NCBI GenBank assembly: GCA_036768485.1
Contig: JAVLUZ010000271.1
Location: 2,108,001-2,172,000 of the forward strand
From: Mermis nigrescens
Lineage: Eukaryota > Nematoda > Enoplea > Mermithida > Mermithidae
Length of the DNA stretch: 64,000 nucleotides
Reading direction: 5' to 3'
Under the pieces are notes generated by a model. That model saw only the letters and a program-made list of their open reading frames with translations, was not told the DNA's origin and searched no databases. The translations under genes and the position numbers were made by a program. Below, piece by piece: positions 33,442 through 44,400 of the stretch. Numbering within the stretch: position 1 is the stretch's first letter; the number at the start of each line of letters is the position of its first letter.

Positions 33442-34501
33442 TGTAAATGTAGACGGTTCGATCTGGGTCTACAGAATCATCACAGATACGAACCGCACTA
33501 ACATTCACCTGCGAGATTTACCTAGGTACGTAGGTACTTAAGTCTACGCTTAGTGCTGGCCCCGATCGCGCGGCTCTAAGGCTTTCGATCTTTGGACCCT
33601 TACAGACCTTACGGCTTCGATCCCCTCAGCCCTAATATTGCTGGCCGCTTTTACGTCGGGTGATCTCAGCAGCTACGCCCTAAGACCTAAGGCTACCTAC
33701 CTAGTCTCGGTAATTGCCGCGGAGGTCAGTTGACCTATCTCAAGCTCAAGTTGTAATTTAACTTATTTTCAATCAGTGCCTGATTCGAAATGTTTTGGTT
33801 CCTAATTTGTGTAGCACGCTGAACTATGAAAACAACAACAACGAGCTCTATGCTGATCAATCATCCTTAAAGATTAGATAATAATTTTGATCAATTTTTG
33901 GCTTGAGAAATAAATTATGGTTTTCGAATAGAAAAGGCTATCATACGGAATTTACCTATCAGTCCACTAGAAGGTGGAAGTCCTCGACGAAGGGATGGTG
34001 GCCGACCTAACCCTCGGTATAACCAAAACCACTGGGTTGGTTTTCTATGCTTTTATTCGACGAAGAACACACGGCCTATAGCCGGGAAACAAAATACGCA
34101 AAAGAAAAACGATAATGTACAGTCGAAATAACCGGCCAACGAAAAACCAAAAAGCCAGAAAACTAATACGACCTTAAGTACACTGGCCTCAAGGGCCATT
34201 ACAGTAAATTAAAACAACGATCAATTTAACATAATACTGAAATGACTTTTATCTCAGATCGAAAGTTCTCGATTCACGTAAGCGGTATGCATTAAACAAT
34301 TACTATTATCATACACTTAGCTCTATGCTACCGGACAAGTATCTAAATGTTTTTTATTATTGAAAATTTGGGGAAATAATGGGAAGACCGAAGGCATAGC
34401 CCACAGTGCACTATCATAGATAGCTACTAGTATTGGCTATGTTATGGCTATTGCGAACTGCTAAGGCAGGTTCGCCTAAACGTGTAACTCTCGCAGTTAC
34501 A
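33442..34501 (-). repeat. 5' LTR of element 2
   Basis: 1,060-bp partner of 20111-21173, followed on the + strand by the GTAA duplication, after which the Harbinger partner gene continues upstream to its ATG. Confidence 0.93.
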
Positions 34502-34719
34502 GTAATAACAGTCGAAAATCCTCCAAAAAGCATATCCTTCTGCTTCTCAATTTCGCATAGAAGTAGCAATTTTTTCGACTCGGAATTTGTGCGCGGCATG
34601 ATAAAAAATATGTATAAGCGTAACAATAATGCAAAGTTCGAAAAAGAAATTATAAACAATCTTTTTCTAACTGTAAAATGCGTTATTATCTGTGTAAAAT
34701 GTGTGCATTGCGCACTTAT

Positions 34720-34906
34720 CTACTCCTCTGAACCACTGAACCTCTAGAAAACACCTCTGAACCACTAGAAAATCACCTCTGAACCACTGAAACGCCAACC
34801 TTTCTAGAGGTCGGTGGTGCAACAGAACACCTCTGAACCTCTGAAGCGCACCACTGAACCACTGAACCACTGAACCTCTGAAGCACTGAATTGGTGCAAC
34901 AGGCCC
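34720..34906. repeat. Harbinger right terminus with subterminal repeats
   Basis: Repeated CCTCTGAACCACTGAACC motifs in inverted orientation relative to 700-960, ending with TTGGTGCAACAGGCCC, the terminal inverted repeat. The candidate duplication CAG follows. Confidence 0.8.
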
Positions 34907-34909
34907 CAG

Positions 34910-35269
34910 GAGAGGCTGAACATCCTAACTCTCACGTCCACGTGTGCTCACCAGTCGACGACTAGCATGAATCTGGAGGAAACAAGTTTTTGCAAAGATA
35001 AACTGTCAATGTAATTTTTTATTCAGTCCAGATAAAGTCGATCCACTATTCGAATTGGTATTGAGAAGGCTGGAGATTTTTATCTTTCCCTCCATCTTTT
35101 ACAAAACTATTACCCAAATGCTATACAAGTTGCTTCTAGCCTAGTGAGTTTTGATCATCAAAAACTAATTATATTTTTTATTATTCGGTGCTAAAAAATA
35201 AAAATAATATTAGTTAGAGCCGAACTTAGAATGGGTGTGGTAGACAATTCCTAACGGTCAAAAGAAAAT
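34910..35269. other. AT-rich intergenic sequence
   Basis: No open frame or repeat that I can support. Confidence 0.4.
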
Positions 35270-36420
35270 TCTAACGATAAAAACAAGGATAAGGTAAAAT
35301 CAAGAGATAAGCAAAGAAAAATGATCGATTGAACAAAAAAGACGAATATACTTGGGATTGCGGATTATTAAAGACATAAAAGGAGGAAACTCGGAAAAAG
35401 TCACCTACGCGCTCACAAAATCATAAGAATCTGCTAAAAATCATATTTCTTTAACACAAAAATCGAAGTATATTTCGGCCTAAGGTAGTTGTGGCCACAA
35501 GTTGGTATAAAGGATTTCAGGGGTGGCACCCCAGAAGATGAAATACTCCACAGATTATTGTAGGCCCCATAATTATATTTTAGTAACATTTTTGTTGATT
35601 TCACCCAGGCCCCCCTAAAACTTTCTTGCTGCCCATGTACGGTTGTGGTCTCAGTTTGAAAAATAAATAACACCATACTGTATTATTTAAACATCAAAGT
35701 AATCAAACTTTACAAGAAAACGACACCTCAACTAAATACAAGTCCGAACGACTGTTGTTGCAAATGTATTGAAGTGTTGTGAGGTACTAGCGCAAACAGG
35801 TTAGCACCAAGGAATTTAGGACACACGAGTCACGACGACACGACGCAAGAAGAATGAGCGAGATAACCGTGCAAATAAGTGCAATAGTGCATAGCGATAG
35901 AGCGGAAGTTTTAATAGCTCATGTAAAATGCCATAGCAGGAGAAAGTACTACCTATCCTACATCATCTCACCACGCTAGCATAACACGTGTTACTGCGAG
36001 TCATGATAAACAGCATGATACGAATGTCATAATTCGCCTATTGAGCCTTCTAACTGAATTTTGATTAAATATTGTCATGCAAATATGGCACTGATCTCGA
36101 GCTAAATCGGCTACTTTACACAGGCCAAAGTTTATTTCCAAGCTCTTCACCAAACAACACTGAAAAGCATTTTGAGGGGACGCCTTCTTTTTCTAGAGGC
36201 CGCGGAATATTCTTCGATTTTTGTGTTGCGTAGAAAAATCTGATTTTTAGCAGATTCATATGAATTTTTGAGCGCATAGGTGACTTTTCCAAGTCCCCTC
36301 CTTTTATATCTTTGATAATCCGCAATTCCAACTATACTCGTCCTTTTTGTTCCATCGGAGCATTTTTCTTTGCTAGTACCCTGCTTTTAATTACCTTGAT
36401 TTGAGTAAATCAGTTAGTAA
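35270..36420. repeat. Long imperfect inverted repeat element
   Basis: Arms of about 200 bp (35270-35480 and 36190-36420) are imperfect reverse complements. Both contain a GACGAATATACTTGG-like motif, a stretch around AAAGGAGG and one around AATCTGCTAAAAATCA. The ~700-bp centre has no coding sequence. A short piece of one arm recurs at 44215-44258. Likely a non-autonomous DNA element or decayed palindromic repeat. Confidence 0.65.
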
Positions 36421-36569
36421 ACACATACGGTAACAAGCACAATAATGACAGCAGTCTAAGAACGCGGAAAACAATATTGTTCTGAACATCAGCAATATCT
36501 TTAAACATGATCACATTTTACCTTATTAAAACAGAGCAAATGTTTTCAGCGTAAACTTTACGCAATTAT

Positions 36570-37055
36570 TATAGTTATAGGCCTTACATGAATCATTTTG
36601 AAAAAATTGAGCTTTTGCAACGCTTTAGAACTAAAATTAATTTTCACTGTAGACTCAGCATAACTACATGGTGTTAAGAAAGCATGCAGTCAGCTTCGTA
36701 ATTCTGACCTTACGGAACATATTTTGAAAAAAAACGTTTTGTAATGCTCTGAAAGTAAAATAAATTTGTAGCGTAAACTTAACACATCTAAAATAATTGA
36801 ATAGGATAAACTTTACTTAACTACAGGGTGTAGAGAATACTAACAGTCAGATTCGTTATTCTGACTTTGCATAGAACATTTTGGAAAAAAGCTCCAACGC
36901 TCTAGAAGTAAAGTTAATTTTCAGTGTGAACTTTGCACAGTCACCAATTGTAAAGAAGATTAAAGTAGGATTCGTAATTCTGATATTACGATCAATATTT
37001 TTGAAAAAATAACTCTTCACAATAGTCTGAAGACAAATAAATATCAAATATAAAT
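36570..37055. repeat. Degenerate tandem repeat, about 160-bp unit
   Basis: About three copies of a unit containing ATTCTGAC, then ACATTTTGGAAAAAA, a GCTCT-GAAGTAAA stretch and AACTTTACACA-like sequence. Identity is moderate. No coding sequence. Confidence 0.55.
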
Positions 37056-37061
37056 AACTTT

Positions 37062-38150
37062 ACACCACTGCTGATTGGAAACAAATGCGCTTAACTAACG
37101 TATGACGTTTGATCCCTGTTACATTTTCAGACTTGTGATCATGTCCGGACTCATAATTAGAGGAGTTGACAGAAAAAAACAAGACGAAAACACGTTTAAC
37201 ATCCCGATTTTTAACTTTGCCCCTCCCGTGAAAGCTCAATATTGATGTAAATAAACATAATTTGTTGTGACACGTACCCCTTGAGAGGTTATTTATTTTT
37301 ATTCTATTCAACTTATCCCACTTCTAAACGGAAAGAAAGCCGAACAAAAAAAAAGGACAAAAACGTATTTTTCCACTATTCATCACATTGTAAACTTTAA
37401 AAATCTGAACCTACTTCCCATTGAGTGTAAAGAAATTCAGCTTGGGCCAGTTTGCAGCATTCAAATTGTAGGACGTTTATGTGTGGGAAACTTCTGTTCC
37501 ACATCCGATTTAAGATATTGACCAATTAAAAAAAAAACGTGTTTTCGTTCAGTGTTACACCCTACTTTCGAACATTACACCTCCATAAATACCTCAACAT
37601 TGAGTTTTTTAAACGCGCTTTGCTGCGACAAGTAGCCCTTTGAATGTACTTCACTTTTATTCTATTCAACTTGTCCCGACTTACAAGCGGAGAACTTGGC
37701 GCAAAAATCTAAGACTAAACCCGCTTTTTTACGCTATCCACTAGAGTTTAAACTTTAAACCCCTGGATCTAACTCCGTATTTTGTGTAAAAAAGTTTGCA
37801 GGTGAGCTAAAGGTAGCCCTTGGGTCCTAGTTCATTTCTATTAGAAAATTTGTTAGACTCATAACTGGAGTTGTTGGCAGACCAAAAAAGTAAAAAACGC
37901 AACCGAAATCTGTCTTTACACCCGCATTTTTTGGCACTTCTTCCCACTCCCCTTCGAGAACTAATGCGAATTTCAAAAAGCAAAAAAAATAGGGTTTAGA
38001 TAACTTGATTGTCTACAAGTTTATGCCATCAAAATATATGAGGCATTTACACTGAGTTGTGTACAAGGTGGCTATAAAACCATCAAAGGTCCCTATGTGT
38101 TATAACCTTAAGCAAAAACTTTACACACTCATTACAACCTTAAGATTCAC
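37062..38150. repeat. Dispersed repeat family R4, copy 1
   Basis: Matches 45535-46650 along most of its length in the same orientation. It contains ~360-bp internal modules that repeat phrases like TTTACACC, CAATATTGATG and TTGGCAGA, and is rich in GTGTAAA and TTACAC motifs. No coding capacity. Confidence 0.65.
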
Positions 38151-38154
38151 TGTG

Positions 38155-38501
38155 TAACAAAGGATGCCTGGTGTGGGTCATATGACATAATATAATATAG
38201 CCTCCATTTCTAGGAGTTAATGATCAATAATCAATGCAATAATACTTGACCCACCTAAACCAGGAGTGTAGATTCGGGTAGTCACCAGCTCGAACTGAAC
38301 TGTTTAATGAGAACAAAACCGGTGATATTGTGCGAACCCAACAGCCTTTATCAGCGCTGACTTCTCAACTGAGCGCATAAGCCACTGAGCGAGGACTGAT
38401 TCATTGCTGAAAATTCGTCTCTTCCTTATAATGAGAACAGAACAATTACTGTGGCAGTCAGCGACAGCTGTTGCTTAGTTAGCAGCTGTCATGTATACGT
38501 G
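38155..38501 (+). repeat. Direct duplication, left copy
   Basis: Begins TGTAACAAAGGATGCCTGG and ends near CATGTATACGTGA. It matches 38908-39210 with small indels. The two copies flank a segment containing an R1 MITE. Confidence 0.7.
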
Positions 38502-38562
38502 AAATCTCCCTTCTGTAATTTGGATCGTCCTCGATCCAAGGGAGGAAGGAAGTAGTTGGGTC

Positions 38563-38863
38563 CATACGTGGGCAGCAAGAAAATTCTGGGGGGGGGGTGC
38601 AAGATTTTTGAAGGTCGAAAAATGGCCTTAAAAATGGTGGTATGGCGATAAAAACACCATTTTTCGACGTTTTCTCATCAAGCACTATCCATTGGCATCA
38701 AAAAATTGCGAAAAAAACGAAAAAAATTTTCAAAAATTGAATTCTGGGGGGGGAGTATTTTGATTTCTGGGGGGGGGGTATTTTGGTTTCTGGGGGGTGC
38801 ATACCCCCCAAACCCCACGCCCAGGTGTGGTGGATACCCCCAAACCCCCCACCCCCAGGTGTG
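38563..38863 (+). repeat. hAT-like MITE, family R1, with perfect 8-bp duplication
   Basis: A 301-bp copy starting CATACGTGGGCAGCA and ending CCCCCAGGTGTG, flanked on both sides by GTTGGGTC (38555-38562 and 38864-38871). The 8-bp duplication and CA...TG ends fit the hAT superfamily. The body has G-runs and C-runs around GAATTCTGGGG and no coding sequence. Confidence 0.8.
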
Positions 38864-38907
38864 GTTGGGTCTCATCAGAAATGTGACTTTACCAGACGAC
38901 CCCTCAT

Positions 38908-39210
38908 GTAACAAAGGATGCCTGGTGTGGGTCATATAACATAATATAATATAGCCCCCATTTCTAGGAGTTAATAATCAATAATCAATTCAATACCAGA
39001 AGTGTAGATTCGGTAGTCACCAGCTCGAACTGAGCTGTTTAGTGAGAACAAAACCGTTGCTGTAGGGCGAAGCCTTTATTAGCGTTGACTCCTCATCTGA
39101 GCGCATAAGCCACTGTGCGAGGACCGGTTCACTGCTGGAAATCCGTGGAGCAATTGTGGCAATCAGCAACAGCTGTTGCTTAAGTTAGCAGCTGTCATGT
39201 ATACGTGACA
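38908..39210 (+). repeat. Direct duplication, right copy
   Basis: Second copy of the 38155-38501 sequence, starting 753 bases downstream, with several indels and substitutions. Confidence 0.7.
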
Positions 39211-39325
39211 AGTGTAAAGAAAAATAAAAAACGCGCATATAATTTCTTTTATCATAAAAAACTCGCACCTCTCAGATGTGTCCCCTCATAGCTACATGGG
39301 GGCTTGTATGTTGACGGTACCCAAG

Positions 39326-39365
39326 AATATTAAAGGTACGCGTTATCGCGCGTACCTTTAATATT
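39326..39365. repeat. Perfect short hairpin
   Basis: Arms of 17 bp (AATATTAAAGGTACGCG and its exact reverse complement) around a 6-base loop TTATCG. Directly followed by two copies of TTTCATGTCTGAAACA. Confidence 0.7.
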
Positions 39366-39614
39366 TCATGTCTGAAACACCCGTTTCATGTCTGAAACAG
39401 AGAAATGCGTCTGCCGTCATGTAAGACCCATACATTTTATTTGTCTTATTAATTTTAAATTCGAAAAATTGACAATGCTTGCCGTGAGTCAGAAGACACA
39501 AGTTAACGCGTTGGCCAAAGCGTTAAACTTTATAAGCCCAAAAGTCTATGTAGGCACGTTATTCTTGACGTCTAAGTGGCAACCGCACCTGAGCGTAGGG
39601 GAGTCTGGCTGGAT

Positions 39615-40009
39615 TATAGATGCACAGCATGGCCGATGTTGGGGGGTCAGCCGGTTTATGGGATCGAAAATTGAGCTTTTTCGGGTCAGAAAGAACTTAA
39701 AAACTTGTATAAGCGCTAAAATAGCTTTAAATTACGTTATTACACAATTTCCGGTCAATTTGACGCACTTTTGGAGAAAGTTTTCAATTTTCATCCGTTT
39801 TTGGCCTTCATTCTGCCTCATTTCCCAAAAAAATTTCCAATTTATATTTTACGGGGTTTAGTTTAGGCATAAATTTTAAGAATTTTTTCACAAGTAAGCC
39901 GACGGATTACGATAATTATATATCAAATCAATGCTATAATCGCAATCGGTCAGTTTATTGTCGGGAAATTTTATAAAGAATGCTCAAACATGTCTGAAAC
40001 AGACTATAG
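39615..40009 (+). repeat. R2 MITE followed by a truncated R5 MITE
   Basis: 39615-39860 carries the R2 signature: ATAGATGCACAGCATGGCCGAT-like start, GCGCTAAAATAGC, and the TTTTCAATTTTCATCC block. It runs into the R5 family at ~39862, which has the GCATAAATTTTAAGAATTTTT segment and ends GTCTGAAACAGAC followed by TA. The R5 left terminus is missing. Confidence 0.6.
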
Positions 40010-40689
40010 ACCCCCAGAATACAAAGCTGATTTTTGGGACAAACTAACGTTAAATAGATAAGAATCTAAAATTTTCAGCAAAAATAATTAAAATTGATTT
40101 GTGGATTGAGGCAATTTTTAAGATGAACTCGTATCTTTTAATTTTTCATGGGGACCATTTCGGATCAAAAAAGCTCTCTAGCTAGCGCTACAGACCGGCC
40201 CGGTCATTCTATGCATCTATGGCCTAAATAAACTATCAGAACATAAGTTTCGTCGTATTTTAGCGATTTTTTTAATAACAGTGGATAGAGTTCGATCTTT
40301 TGGAAATTCTTGAACTTCTCCCAATTTTGTTTTTTTCCTTGCTTGACAATTGTTATAATATGTATGTAAATGGGTAAGCTTTGAAAATGACAGTTTATAA
40401 ACAAACAGCATCGTAAAACAAGCAACAAAATCGCACTAAGACTGCAATACAAAATGCTTTCGAAGGATTCCGCGTAAAAATCGATCCCTAAGCGTTTTTC
40501 TTTTCTTCAAATACTAGCAATAATTTTTGGCAAGCTAGCGTAATCGAATCTGAAAATATAGAATATTTAAAAATAGTCGATTAGGATTTCATCAAAACCA
40601 CATACATACTGTGTTCGTCAAAGAAGCTCAAAAAGCGATTTATGCGCATACCAAATTATGGGGCTCGATTTTAGGTATTAATTAAAATA

Positions 40690-40800
40690 TATTAATTAAA
40701 ACTTAGCACCTAAAATTCAATTCTGGGGGTCTGTCGATTTTTTTCAAGGGGGCGTCCGCCGAATTCTCGGAGGGAGGTCCAGACAACCACGCCCATGAGT
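40690..40800 (+). repeat. R3-family fragment
   Basis: Contains the R3 signature TTCAATTCTGGGGGTCTGTCG followed by GAATTCTCGG and CCACGCCCATGAG. The left end is missing. Confidence 0.5.
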
Positions 40801-41410
40801 GTTTTTGTACTCTTACACAGACTTCTGTCAAAAACACTTAAACGGCGCGTGGGCCTAATTGAAATTCATTTCGCGATTAAAAAAGCAAGCTTTCGGCAAA
40901 GTAAATCGGTGTGGAATCAACTTTTCCTTAAGCGTTAGCCTTTTACTAGGCTTGAATTTGTGCATTAATAATAGTCATCTGTGGTTTTATAGACGTTCTG
41001 ATTTTCTAAGAATCGTATCAATTCCTGTATGTATGCTCCAAATACATTGATTATTATATATTTAAAATATATTTTTCAAAAACTTAAAACTATTTCAATA
41101 AAACTAGCAGATGATTAGCAAAAATATGACAATACAAATAAAGCAGCCCACGCTCTAGCTCAGCCAAAAAACGAATTCTATGTATGTACAATCGAATCTG
41201 AAGAACAAATAATAGCCCAAATTTCAGAAAGTACATAACACATTTATAGAAAAGTGTTTTTTGCTATTCAGGGCTTATATGTAAGAAAATTTTTTCCAGA
41301 AACTTAGTCTTAATCATAATTTATTGCTTTTCATACTGTTAAATTATTAGATAAGCTTCAATTCAATTTTTTCTTGTTAAAACCAAATATATCATGCGCC
41401 TATTCAGTGT
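40801..41410. other. AT-rich sequence downstream of the transporter gene
   Basis: Expected to contain the transporter 3' untranslated region (minus strand, below 41411). No coding sequence or clear repeat. Confidence 0.4.
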
Positions 41411-44400
41411 TCAATAAGACAAAAAATAATAAGCAGCGACTTCACCGATAGCACGACTCAAGCAGGCTGGTTTGTTTTTCCAGTATATACAAGGAAAATA
41501 AACCAAAAGCGACGTCAGCATGAGTCCAAGGCCTTTTACTAAAACAAGAGCATAATAAGCTAAATTTATAAGTAAAGCGGATAAGAAGTCGGTAGTGAAA
41601 AAGAGACAAGAATGGCATGGGATACATTAATTTGTAGGCTCACGAGAAATTCATCGAAAAGCACAAGACTAGCAATCTTTAGGAAAAAATTCATTCTATA
41701 AAACTTATTCGATTGAACAAAACTAAAACTTCAAACGAATTCCTCACGATGCTCGTGCATTTCAGCCGTATTTCGTTATTTTACTTATAAAATTTTTCCA
41801 TAGCTAATTATTGATAACAAGATGAGTCATGCCATATTTCGATTCTTCCAAAATCAAAAAAGAAAGAAGCGAAACTTACGTTAAGCCTATATACTTGAAC
41901 TTCCTAACCGCTTAGCATAAGATCAAATATGCGATAAACACAATGAAAAATATGAGCAGATCACTTTCTGCTTCAAGAAAATACTACAGCGCATATCAAA
42001 TTTAAGTCATCGGAAAGAATAAAAGTTTTTTTCGTTAAAACAAGTCGATTATTGTAATGTTAAATAATATTCATCCAGTTCACTAGATAAATATAATATT
42101 CATCCAATTCATCACTTTTCTGACTACAACAACAATACAAATTTTTTCAACAATTTGACAAATTATTTTCCAATACAAACAAATTGACAAGACACTTACG
42201 GGAATCTGCTGGCGCTACGTAGGTAGGTACAACGATCAGATATACACAACCGATCAGAAAAACAATCGGGATGATAAGATTGACCTGAAAAAAAAGTAAA
42301 AACTCGTTTTACAGCCTATTCGAGTAAGTTTCAACAGGAGGATGACACACATTTGATTTAAAAACGAAGACAACTAAGAAACTGGTTTCAATTCAGGTAG
42401 GCGATGGCAAAAAATCTTAGATTATGTGGATATGAACTTAGTTTTATCGTAGAATTCACGAAAAAAGCGAGATGATAAAAAAATAACCAATGACTTTATT
42501 CTGTATTCAAATTTCCGAATAAAACTTATTCATTAGTAGTTATAATAATATGCTATCCGTTCAAGCAATATCGCGCTGTACAATGTGATTATGCAATTCC
42601 AACAACGATTATTCTCTTAATCAAATAAATACGCTAACTGACGAAAACTAATTTGATTACGCAACACGTGATCAGACTCTTAATCGCTAAATCCAGTAAA
42701 ATTTCACCTTGACTGGTCTGGGAAATTGTTCAATCGGCATCTTTCTGCGTAGCCAGAGCAGAACGGCGGCGGACATGGCAATGCCCACCCAATTCACTAC
42801 TTGAATTGAATTGATCAACGAATAAATATTTTTGCTCATGGTCAGATAGCCGAACGATAAGAGCAACTTAAGCAAAAATTGATAAGAGATGGATTAAACG
42901 TCCGCGAATTTAAAATAGCAAAACAGACCGGAAAACATTGTTCTTAATTTTTTGATTCCACTCTACAAATTAATCGCGACGGATAAGAGTGATAAGTATA
43001 AAAAGCGTATTGTTCTTCGTCGGTCTAAGCAAGTTTTTCTTGGAAAATTATAATACGTCGCACTGTTTCCTTTGTTTTGTGCAAAAAACTTCGATTTGTT
43101 TGTGCAATCGAAAATCTGCCGAAAACTGCCTATACTTAGTGCTCAAAATGTACAAAGATCGCTTCTAGAATCTTCTTGATACGAGCCTCAAAAACTCTGT
43201 CCTGTACAAAAATAAAAAAAACAGATACGTCGAAAAATATGCAAAAAATGTTTTAAATGCTAAAAAACCGCGCAAAAGGACTTGCATTAACCTTATAAAG
43301 TCCGCATCTTTTAACATTTTTAGCCGATTTTGACTGCATTGTCTCGCTTTAGCACTAAAAATATAGAAATTGATCAGTTTGGCGAGAGATTTCGATGTTT
43401 TTAGATCATTTTGACACGATTTTTGACGCTTTTTGAGTGAGCAGCACGTAAAATTATTCGATAAAGATCGGTAATCGATTAAAATTTAAAATTTGACATT
43501 ATGTACTGCTTTTATTTTAAAAAACGATGCACAAAGTGTTCCGTCAGCTTCAAAATCACCGGATAGTACCTGTTTGTCTGACGCTTCAAAAGATAATAAA
43601 TACCCGCTCCCCCATGTGCATGTGTAATGAATATCGGTGTTAATGTAAACTATTCATAATATTACTATGCAATATGATCAGAAGTAAATGCAGTGTAGAG
43701 AATATTATTAGTAGATATAAGCCTAAAATTTTAAGCTTTTCAATAAAGAATGGATAAATTGAAACGATCATTCTTCTTTTCACATTCAGCGCATGATCTA
43801 AGATCGATAAGTCACGCTCAGCGAGCGAAAATTCAGTTTTAGGACAAACGGCAAACTACTCAATCACTGAGAAATAATCAATGATTTGAATTGTGATGAT
43901 ATAAGATTTATTGGCAAACGAAAGAGTGACTTACCGTGAAAAAGACTGAAGGCATCGGGGTGCCGACATAAGGATTGATCATGCATAAAATGTTTGGCAT
44001 TTGATTTTCGCGAGCGCCGCAATAGAATAATCTAAAAATAGGTAGCGAGGGATTAAGTGTGAAACGACATTGAAAAATAAAACGGCCGGTTTTCGGAAAA
44101 ATGAGCGCTTGTGACATATTTCAGTCCAAAAACAGAAAAATCAAGAATCAAAATTCAACCTGATTAGTCAAGAAATTAAATCGTTCAAACAGCATAACGT
44201 TTCTCTGCTGATCGGCCATATGCTCCGATGGGACAAAAAAGACGAATATACTTGGGATCAGACTCGTAGCCAGGAAGGGTGGGGCGGGGCCGCCCCCCCC
44301 CGGAATGGGAAAAATTTTTATTTTCCCTAGGGTCCCCCGAAGAAAAAATGAAAAATTGGCGAAGTGCGTCTGAAACACCGCCAAAACAGGAATTAGCGTA

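Larger units (their letters stand above)
20111..34501 (-). mobile_element. Ty3/gypsy LTR retrotransposon, element 2
   Basis: A 14,391-bp minus-strand element with LTRs at 20111-21173 and 33442-34501, flanked by the 4-bp direct repeat GTAA (20107-20110, 34502-34505). It is inserted in the Harbinger partner gene. Gene order is the same as in element 1. Its LTRs differ by about 1.5% (by eye), so it is the younger of the two. Gag-pol is intact except for one stop codon; the exonuclease ORF is degenerate. Confidence 0.93.
19331..34599 (-). pseudogene. Harbinger Myb/SANT-like partner protein, interrupted
   Basis: Starts with ATG at 34599 (MPRTNSESKK, then a helix ending at LFGGF), is cut by element 2, and resumes at 20110. 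It continues with a W-x3-Y-D-Y helix-turn-helix segment, a conserved SAWQNLR block, a linker with a KKRR basic patch, and a C-terminal coiled coil (19620-19680) before TAA at 19331-19333. This is the order seen in Harbinger accessory DNA-binding proteins, which help bring the transposase to the nucleus and the transposon ends (established for the family). Apart from the 14.4-kb insertion there are two one-base frameshifts, each at an A-run on the coding strand (T-runs 20096-20101 and 19681-19685 on +). Confidence 0.8.
700..34906. mobile_element. PIF/Harbinger DNA transposon broken by nested insertions
   Basis: The left end reads GGGCCTTTGCACCAA and the right end, read on the minus strand, reads GGGCCTGTTGCACCAA. 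Both are flanked by the trinucleotide CAG (697-699 and 34907-34909), a candidate 3-bp target duplication as expected for this superfamily, although TWA is the more usual sequence. Between the ends lie a DDE transposase gene on + and a Myb/SANT-like partner on -, in convergent order, which is the standard two-gene Harbinger layout. Removing two LTR retrotransposons (1001-15343, 20111-34501), one foldback element (18049-19208) and their duplications leaves about 4.3 kb. The transposon is dead: both genes are interrupted and frameshifted. Confidence 0.88.

Noticed and set aside
39388..39861. 157-codon open frame on +
   Set aside because: Runs through an R2 MITE copy, and the same sequence occurs in non-coding copies elsewhere.
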